The notes under the pieces are model-generated. The model saw only the letters and a list, made by a program, of their open reading frames with translations, searched no databases and was not told where the DNA came from. The translations under genes were made by a program, and so were the position numbers. Shown one piece after another: positions 6,177-10,369 of a stretch of 10,369 nt of DNA. The stretch's first letter is position 1. Each line of letters opens with the position of its first letter. The DNA is taken from positions 844-11,212 of the forward strand of contig WRMX01000097.1 of assembly GCA_009776905.1 (NCBI GenBank), given 5' to 3'. The DNA comes from Oscillospiraceae bacterium (lineage in GTDB: Bacteria; Bacillota; Clostridia; Oscillospirales; Oscillospiraceae).

Positions 6177-6451
6177 AAATCAATCCGATTTCTAATCCGA
6201 ATATCTTAAGGAGCTATCAAGCGTCCAAAGCCACGCCGATCAAAAACCGCGTTGCGAGCGGCCGCGATGAGGTCGTCTTTTCGGAAGAGGCGCTCAGCTT
6301 TGCCAAGGTTATGACAGAGGTTGAGACTCGCACCCAAGAAGAGCGGGCTCATATCGCCAGTGTTACCAACGCTGTCAGGCAGGGCGACTATAAGATCGAT
6401 AGCGACAAAATCGCCGACAAGATTCTCGACAGCGTCTTGCGGCGCCCCTGA
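6173..6451 (+). CDS. flgM: FlgM anti-sigma factor (negative regulator of flagellin synthesis)
   Basis: The product is 92 residues, typical for FlgM. It binds and inhibits the flagellar sigma factor until the hook-basal body is complete and it is exported. The N-terminal half (about 1-40) is polar and probably disordered (MKINPISNPNILRSYQASKA). The sigma-binding C-terminal half has the family pattern: DEVVFSEEALSFAKVM, then ERAHIASVTNAVRQGDYKIDSDKIADKILDSVL, where 'V..G.Y.ID...IA.KIL' is diagnostic. The ATG at 6173 is preceded by GGAAGGTGG (6159-6167) five bases upstream and gives the usual MKI start; the in-frame GTG at 6164 lies inside that site and is less likely. Its target, the SigD-type factor, is encoded at the left end of the window. 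flgN follows after 38 bp. Confidence 0.92.
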   Translation: MKINPISNPNILRSYQASKATPIKNRVASGRDEVVFSEEALSFAKVMTEVETRTQEERAHIASVTNAVRQGDYKIDSDKIADKILDSVLRRP

Positions 6452-6478
6452 CCATTGCTGCGAACGGGGCTTCTGTTC

Positions 6479-6486
6479 AAAGGAGG
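6479..6486 (+). promoter_or_regulatory. Strong ribosome binding site of flgN
   Basis: AAAGGAGG is a full match to the 16S rRNA anti-Shine-Dalgarno sequence. It is only three bases from ATG 6490 but six bases from GTG 6493, so the GTG may be the true start. Confidence 0.8.
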
Positions 6487-6489
6487 GTC

Positions 6490-6999
6490 ATGGTGAGACA
6501 AGTGCTTTCGGATTTGTGCGGTCTTCTCACAGAGCAAAAGAGCGTTTTGGAAACAATGCTCGAGCTTTCGTGGGAAGAGCGCGGCATTATTATAAGCAGC
6601 GATGCAGTGTCATTGGAGGATGTCGTTCGCCGGCAGTTCCGGGAACTGTCTAAACTGAATTCTATCGAAAAAAAGCGTTTGGCGATGCACGATGACCTCG
6701 CGGAGGAGTTCGGGCTGCTTCCGGATGATGTGACGGTCAGCGCTATTGCAGATAAAGCCAAGCCGTATGAACGCGACGAGATCGTTAGGCTTCAAACGGA
6801 GCTTACGAAGCTGATCGGCGAACATACGGAGCTGAACATGGAGAACCGCGAGCTTATAAAGGCGCATATAGAATATTCCGATGCTATGTTGAATTTAATA
6901 GTAGATTCCGAGGATCCGCTCAATAATTTTTATGGAGGGGACGGCAGGGCGACCGAAGACAAGAAGAAGAATACGGGGTTTTTCGACGGCCATGCATAA
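6490..6999 (+). CDS. flgN: FlgN export chaperone for FlgK and FlgL
   Basis: The 169-residue product is the cytoplasmic chaperone that holds the hook-filament junction proteins for export. It is almost entirely helical: LSDLCGLLTEQKSVLETMLELSWEER (about 6-31), VVRRQFRELSKLNSIEKKRLAMHDDLAEEFG (about 45-75), then a long helix ELTKLIGEHTELNMENRELIKAHIEYSDAMLNLI (about 105-138) with the N..N.eLI pattern of FlgN. The tail (NNFYGGDGRATEDKK, ending FFDGHA) matches clostridial and bacillar YvyG proteins, which end with 'YG..G......FD..A'. Its two presumed clients are the next two genes. The start is either ATG 6490 or GTG 6493, differing by one residue. Confidence 0.88.
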   Translation: MVRQVLSDLCGLLTEQKSVLETMLELSWEERGIIISSDAVSLEDVVRRQFRELSKLNSIEKKRLAMHDDLAEEFGLLPDDVTVSAIADKAKPYERDEIVRLQTELTKLIGEHTELNMENRELIKAHIEYSDAMLNLIVDSEDPLNNFYGGDGRATEDKKKNTGFFDGHA

Positions 7000-7010
7000 A
7001 TTACTAACGT

Positions 7011-7051
7011 GTGAGCTCCGTCCCCATAGCCCATCGGGACAGCTCGCTCAC
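7011..7051 (+). promoter_or_regulatory. GC-rich stem-loop in the flgN-flgK spacer
   Basis: GAGCT (7013-7017) pairs with AGCTC (7041-7045), and after a CC bulge GTCCC (7020-7024) pairs with GGGAC (7036-7040), leaving an 11-base loop. An alternative outer pairing of GTGAGC (7011-7016) with GCTCAC (7046-7051) is mutually exclusive with the first stem, so two conformations are possible. No T-run follows, so it is unlikely to be an intrinsic terminator. It lies 51 bp before the flgK start. Confidence 0.5.
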
Positions 7052-7084
7052 GGAAGCCTCGATGAACAATAACCATGAATTTCC

Positions 7085-7106
7085 AAAGGACTGATTAATG
7101 ATATGA
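7085..7106 (+). promoter_or_regulatory. flgK ribosome binding site with a two-codon ORF overlapping the start
   Basis: AAAGGA (7085-7090) lies 12 bases from the flgK ATG, a long spacing, but seven bases from another ATG at 7098. That ATG opens the minimal ORF ATG-ATA-TGA (7098-7106), whose stop overlaps the flgK ATG as ATGA. Homology fixes 7103 as the flgK start, so flgK may be translated by direct initiation at poor spacing or by re-initiation after the mini-ORF. Confidence 0.45.
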
Positions 7107-9298
7107 GAGCAACTTTTGCGGGAATAGAAATAGGCAGGACCGGGCTGAACATCGCTCAGCTTGGCCTTGATGTCACGGGTCACAATATCGCGAACGTTGA
7201 GACGGAGGGCTATACCCGCCAGCGCATCGTTCAGACCGCATATGATCCGTTTGCGACTATCGGCAGGGCCATACCTGTTTCCGAGGCGCTCGTCGGAGGC
7301 GGCGTCCGCGTCAAGATTCTGGACCAGATACGCAGCGCTTATCTCGACAGACGGTATAGGACTGAGAACACGATTAACGCTTATTGGCTCAAACGGACGG
7401 AAGGGCTCACGTATCTGGAGTCGTATTTTGACAATGTCGTCGAGGAGACGAGCTTGAACTTCAGCATCGGGCAGTTTTTCAAGGCTATCAAAGTCCTTGC
7501 GGAAGACCCCGTCGAAGGCTCACCGCGCAAGTTGCTGCAAACTGCCGGCAACGATTTGGCGCAGCAGCTTCATTCTATTTATGAAGGGCTCATAGACCTG
7601 CAGGATTCGCAAAACCAAGCCGTCAAGGTGACTGTCGAGGACATTAACAGGATTGCCAACGAGATCGTCGAGCTCAACAAGAGCATCTACGGTTTTGAAG
7701 TCACGGGTTACATCGCCAATGATTTGCGCGATAAACGAAACCTTTTGCTCGACGAGCTGTCAGCTCTTATCGATATCGAGTATAGGGAGGAGTCTGACGG
7801 TAAGGGCGGGCAAAAGTTGGTCGTTGAAATCGGCGGGCGCACCTTGCTGGACCACGACAAGCGCGACCTTCTCGATGTCGAGCTGCGGCCTAACTCCATC
7901 GCCGGCGAGGCCGATGTCTGGGCGCCTATATGGGCGAAAACAAAAGAGCCGGGCATGGATCCGGTATTAAATCAATATGTGCCGTATTTCAGAGGGCTTG
8001 ATGGGTCATATACGCAGTTAATGCAATTGTACGCGTTTAACCCCGCAGCCGTTCCCCCGGATTATGAAAACGTCGATATGCAGGATCTGAAAGCCGTGCA
8101 GTCTTCCATCGACAGGATCAATGAAATCGCCGCAAGGTTCGCGAAAATCACGCCGAGATGGGAAGATGTGGAGGAGTATCAGAATCTTGTGATGTCAAGC
8201 CCGCTTATAGATCCTGAGGATATAGCAAGACTTGCGGAGCTGTCATCGATACTCGAAGAGCCGCTCAAGCTTTTCGACGAGCTTAATGAAATCGTCGGAG
8301 GCGGCGTTTCCGTATTTGAAATGGATGGTCCGCCGCCGGATTGGGACTGGTGCGTTCATACAGGGCTTGCAATTGGCGGCATTCCGTTCGTCTATGCTTG
8401 CAGCGACGACAAGAACGCCCAGAGCAATCGCGCGCGCGTCAGTATCGAGCCGCACAACGTCGATGTCCCTGCGGAGGACCTCATCGTCAAGGGTGGCGAA
8501 TTAAAAGCTTATCTCGACATGCGCGACAATTATGAGGCAGGCACCGTCAACACGCCGACGCCCGGCATCCCATATTATATCGAAATGCTCAACAACCTCG
8601 CGCGGTCGCTTGTCCAGGAGGTCAACGCCGTCCATCGTGAGGGCTGGAACGACAACCCCAATGGCTCCGAGACAGGCATAAACTTCTTTGACGAATCCGT
8701 TGCATGGTTCAGGGAGAATGCCAGTCACGAAAGGCTTACAGCGAACGATTTGGGCCAATGGATCGACAAAGACGGCAATGTCGTTGCCGATCCGGACGGC
8801 GATGGGTTCACGACGATTGTCTATGACCTCTCGCAAGTCACGGCCAAAAACATCCGTCTGAGCAGGGAAGTCGCGGAAAGCGAATACAACATCGCATGCT
8901 CGACGAAAGAGATCGTCAAACACGGCGAGCCTGACGAACTGCAACGCGGCAACAACGAGAACATGAACCTGCTTTATGAGCTGTTCCTGAAAAAGGACAT
9001 CAACATGTCGATAAACGGCAAAAGCATCGACATTGGCAGCTTTGACGGCTTCATCACGAGCATCCGCTTCGATGTCGCAAACACGCTCAGCTTCGCTAAG
9101 AAAACGACGGTCAATAGCACGACGCTGCTGATCGCCGCTGAGAATCAAAGGATATCGGTGTCCGGGGTCTCGCTCGACGAGGAAATGGTCAATATGGTCA
9201 AATATCAGCATGCATATTCCGGCGCGTCCCGCGTCATCACTGCGATGGACGAAGCGCTCGACAGGCTCATCAACAACACAGGCAGAGTCGGGCTGTAA
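7103..9298 (+). CDS. flgK: FlgK hook-filament junction protein (HAP1), enlarged
   Basis: The product is 731 residues, against about 510-550 in well-known FlgK proteins. It forms the first junction ring between hook and filament and is exported with FlgN's help. The N-terminal D0 motif is VTGHNIANVETEGYTRQRI (about 24-42), followed by the helical D1 region (AYLDRRYRTENTINAYWLKRTEGLTYLESYF; FSIGQFFKAIKVLAEDP; ANDLRDKRNLLLDELSALIDI, to about 230). Residues about 262-460 hold extra sequence, including a predicted helical stretch near 325-400 (DLKAVQSSIDRINEIAARFAK, DIARLAELSSILEEPLKLFDELNEI). The family pattern resumes with GGELKAYLDMRD near 463 and YYIEMLNNLARSLVQEVNAVHREG, and the chain ends with ISVSGVSLDEEMVNMVKYQHAYSGASRVITAMDEALDRLINNTG. 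No frameshift is visible. An aspartate-rich DKDGNVVADPDGDG lies near 555-568. flgL follows after 43 bp. Confidence 0.95.
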   Translation: MRATFAGIEIGRTGLNIAQLGLDVTGHNIANVETEGYTRQRIVQTAYDPFATIGRAIPVSEALVGGGVRVKILDQIRSAYLDRRYRTENTINAYWLKRTEGLTYLESYFDNVVEETSLNFSIGQFFKAIKVLAEDPVEGSPRKLLQTAGNDLAQQLHSIYEGLIDLQDSQNQAVKVTVEDINRIANEIVELNKSIYGFEVTGYIANDLRDKRNLLLDELSALIDIEYREESDGKGGQKLVVEIGGRTLLDHDKRDLLDVELRPNSIAGEADVWAPIWAKTKEPGMDPVLNQYVPYFRGLDGSYTQLMQLYAFNPAAVPPDYENVDMQDLKAVQSSIDRINEIAARFAKITPRWEDVEEYQNLVMSSPLIDPEDIARLAELSSILEEPLKLFDELNEIVGGGVSVFEMDGPPPDWDWCVHTGLAIGGIPFVYACSDDKNAQSNRARVSIEPHNVDVPAEDLIVKGGELKAYLDMRDNYEAGTVNTPTPGIPYYIEMLNNLARSLVQEVNAVHREGWNDNPNGSETGINFFDESVAWFRENASHERLTANDLGQWIDKDGNVVADPDGDGFTTIVYDLSQVTAKNIRLSREVAESEYNIACSTKEIVKHGEPDELQRGNNENMNLLYELFLKKDINMSINGKSIDIGSFDGFITSIRFDVANTLSFAKKTTVNSTTLLIAAENQRISVSGVSLDEEMVNMVKYQHAYSGASRVITAMDEALDRLINNTGRVGL

Positions 9299-9306
9299 AT
9301 ATAATG

Positions 9307-9320
9307 GCTGCTTATGCAGC
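9307..9320 (+). promoter_or_regulatory. Small hairpin in the flgK-flgL spacer
   Basis: GCTGC pairs with GCAGC across a TTAT loop, eight bases after the flgK stop. It is too short and lacks a T-run for a terminator. It may only be chance. Confidence 0.3.
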
Positions 9321-9341
9321 AATGAATTCCGGGAGGCTATT

Positions 9342-10369
9342 ATGCGCGTTACAAATTCAATGCTCGTCAACAATTTGATGAACAATCTCAATACGAACCT
9401 TGCAAGAATGGACAAGCTGGAGAGCCAGCTTGCCAGCGGCAGGAAATATGCGCACATCAGCGACGACCCTGTTGCTCTGATATATGCGCAGGCGGCTCGA
9501 AGCAGGCTCACCCGCCTTTCGCACTATCAAGCAACCATCGGAACTGCCCAAGATTGGCTGGCTTCCGTCGAGAGCGGGTTGATGGAGCTTCAAGGACGCG
9601 TTGCGGATGTGTATACTTCGGTCATCGATGCCGCAACGGACGTAAAGGGCGCCGCAGACAAAAACAACGTTGCGCAATTGATCGCGCAGCTTCGCGACCA
9701 CTACCTCGATACGCTCAATGCCACATTCGGAGACAAGTACATGTTTGCCGGATATAACACCCCGGGGGATAACGCTGCGACCAAAAAGATCACAGGGCCG
9801 TTTACGCTCGACGATAACTGGAACCTGCATTATAACGGACACAATCTTTCGGACTTACTCGGGTTGACGGTAAATGGCAGCACTGTCTATTCCGGAGATG
9901 TCAGCGGGATTTTTGGGGGATTGAGGATCGATGCCTCCTCCGGCGCGGCAAAGGCAGCCGCCGATGCGCAGGCGGCGCTCGATGCAATCAACGGCACAAT
10001 TCCCGGCGATGGGTTGCTATATAAAATCGCTGCGGTGAATACCGACATTGGGAATAAATCCGACGAAATCGGCCTGTTGGCTATCGAAATCACCACAATG
10101 GAGAACCAAATTGCGGGTATCGACAAGGAGATCATGGAGAAATATGGCGACCTTGATACGTTAAATGCCCTTAACGGGCAGAAGGAAGCGATACTCAATG
10201 GGCCGGGCGGGCTCAAAGAGCTGCGGTTGCTGGACTCTGAGAAGAACGCTGAGTTGACCGAAATGAAAGCAACGCGCGATAGTTTTCTTGCGGACTTAAA
10301 CAATGTTGCGAACGTCGATGCGCAATATGACCCCTGCGGGCGAGTCGCGTTGTCGATAGGCGGCGTATC
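9342..10369 (+). CDS. flgL: FlgL hook-filament junction protein (HAP3), enlarged, 3' end outside the window
   Basis: The frame is open from the ATG at 9342 to the right edge, giving 342 residues with no stop. GGGAGG (9331-9336) lies five bases upstream. The N-terminus is a classic flagellin-like D0/D1: MRVTNSMLVNNLMNNLNTNLARMDKLESQLASGRKY, then ISDDPVALIYA, then DWLASVESGLMELQGRVADVYTSVIDAATD, then the FlgL signature TFGDKYMFAGYNT near 127-139. Known FlgL proteins are about 300 residues in total, yet here the C-terminal D0 helix has not been reached. Residues about 226-330 are instead a charged heptad-rich segment (LYKIAAVNTDIGNKSDEIGLLAIEITTMENQIAGIDKEIMEKYGDL and on to ATRDSFLADLNNV) that looks like a coiled-coil insertion in the outer, surface-exposed domain. 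It is exported with FlgN as presumed chaperone. Confidence 0.93.
   Translation, partial: MRVTNSMLVNNLMNNLNTNLARMDKLESQLASGRKYAHISDDPVALIYAQAARSRLTRLSHYQATIGTAQDWLASVESGLMELQGRVADVYTSVIDAATDVKGAADKNNVAQLIAQLRDHYLDTLNATFGDKYMFAGYNTPGDNAATKKITGPFTLDDNWNLHYNGHNLSDLLGLTVNGSTVYSGDVSGIFGGLRIDASSGAAKAAADAQAALDAINGTIPGDGLLYKIAAVNTDIGNKSDEIGLLAIEITTMENQIAGIDKEIMEKYGDLDTLNALNGQKEAILNGPGGLKELRLLDSEKNAELTEMKATRDSFLADLNNVANVDAQYDPCGRVALSIGGV

Noticed and set aside
8501..9511. Minus-strand 336-residue ORF opposite flgK and flgL
   Set aside because: It is a shadow frame of two clearly homologous genes, with no recognisable domain and no ribosome binding site seen.

Overview
This window is a flagellar gene cluster from a Gram-positive bacterium. 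All genes lie on the plus strand. The order (SigD-type sigma factor, FapA, a small unnamed protein, a SwrB/DUF6115-like protein, two rod proteins, a YvyF-like zinc-ribbon protein, FlgM, FlgN, FlgK, FlgL) combines the fla/che-operon end and the yvyF-flgM-flgN-flgK-flgL block known from Bacillus. The FapA, small protein and DUF6115 trio points to Clostridia-type Bacillota. GC content looks moderate (about half). No mobile-element, phage, tRNA or rRNA genes are visible, and no plasmid signature.

Layout: 3-752 is the 3' part of the sigma factor gene, which runs off the left edge. 751-900 is a 29-bp tandem repeat array, five units, in which every unit can fold into a hairpin; it begins inside the sigma factor stop codon. 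928-3799 carries fapA, a 105-residue protein of unknown function and a membrane-anchored DUF6115-like protein. 3800-4033 is an AT-rich spacer with a long interrupted inverted repeat. 4034-5562 holds two overlapping rod genes. 5620-6999 holds the yvyF-like gene, a possible 30-codon ORF, flgM and flgN. 7103-9298 is an unusually long flgK, and 9342 to the right edge is the start of an unusually long flgL.

How the genes work together: the sigma factor drives late flagellar genes and FlgM holds it inactive until the hook-basal body is finished and FlgM is exported. The FlgF/FlgG-like proteins build the rod. FlgN is the export chaperone for FlgK and FlgL, which form the hook-filament junction. FapA and the DUF6115 protein are probable assembly factors. 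Sigma and anti-sigma thus lie about 5.5 kb apart in one locus with the substrates whose export marks the switch. By analogy with Bacillus, fliW and csrA may follow flgL beyond the window.

I did not find an entirely new multi-gene system. The most unusual signals are the structured repeat array between sigD and fapA, with base-pair-preserving substitutions between units, several leader structures and tiny ORFs tied to start codons, and helical enlargements in both hook-filament junction proteins.
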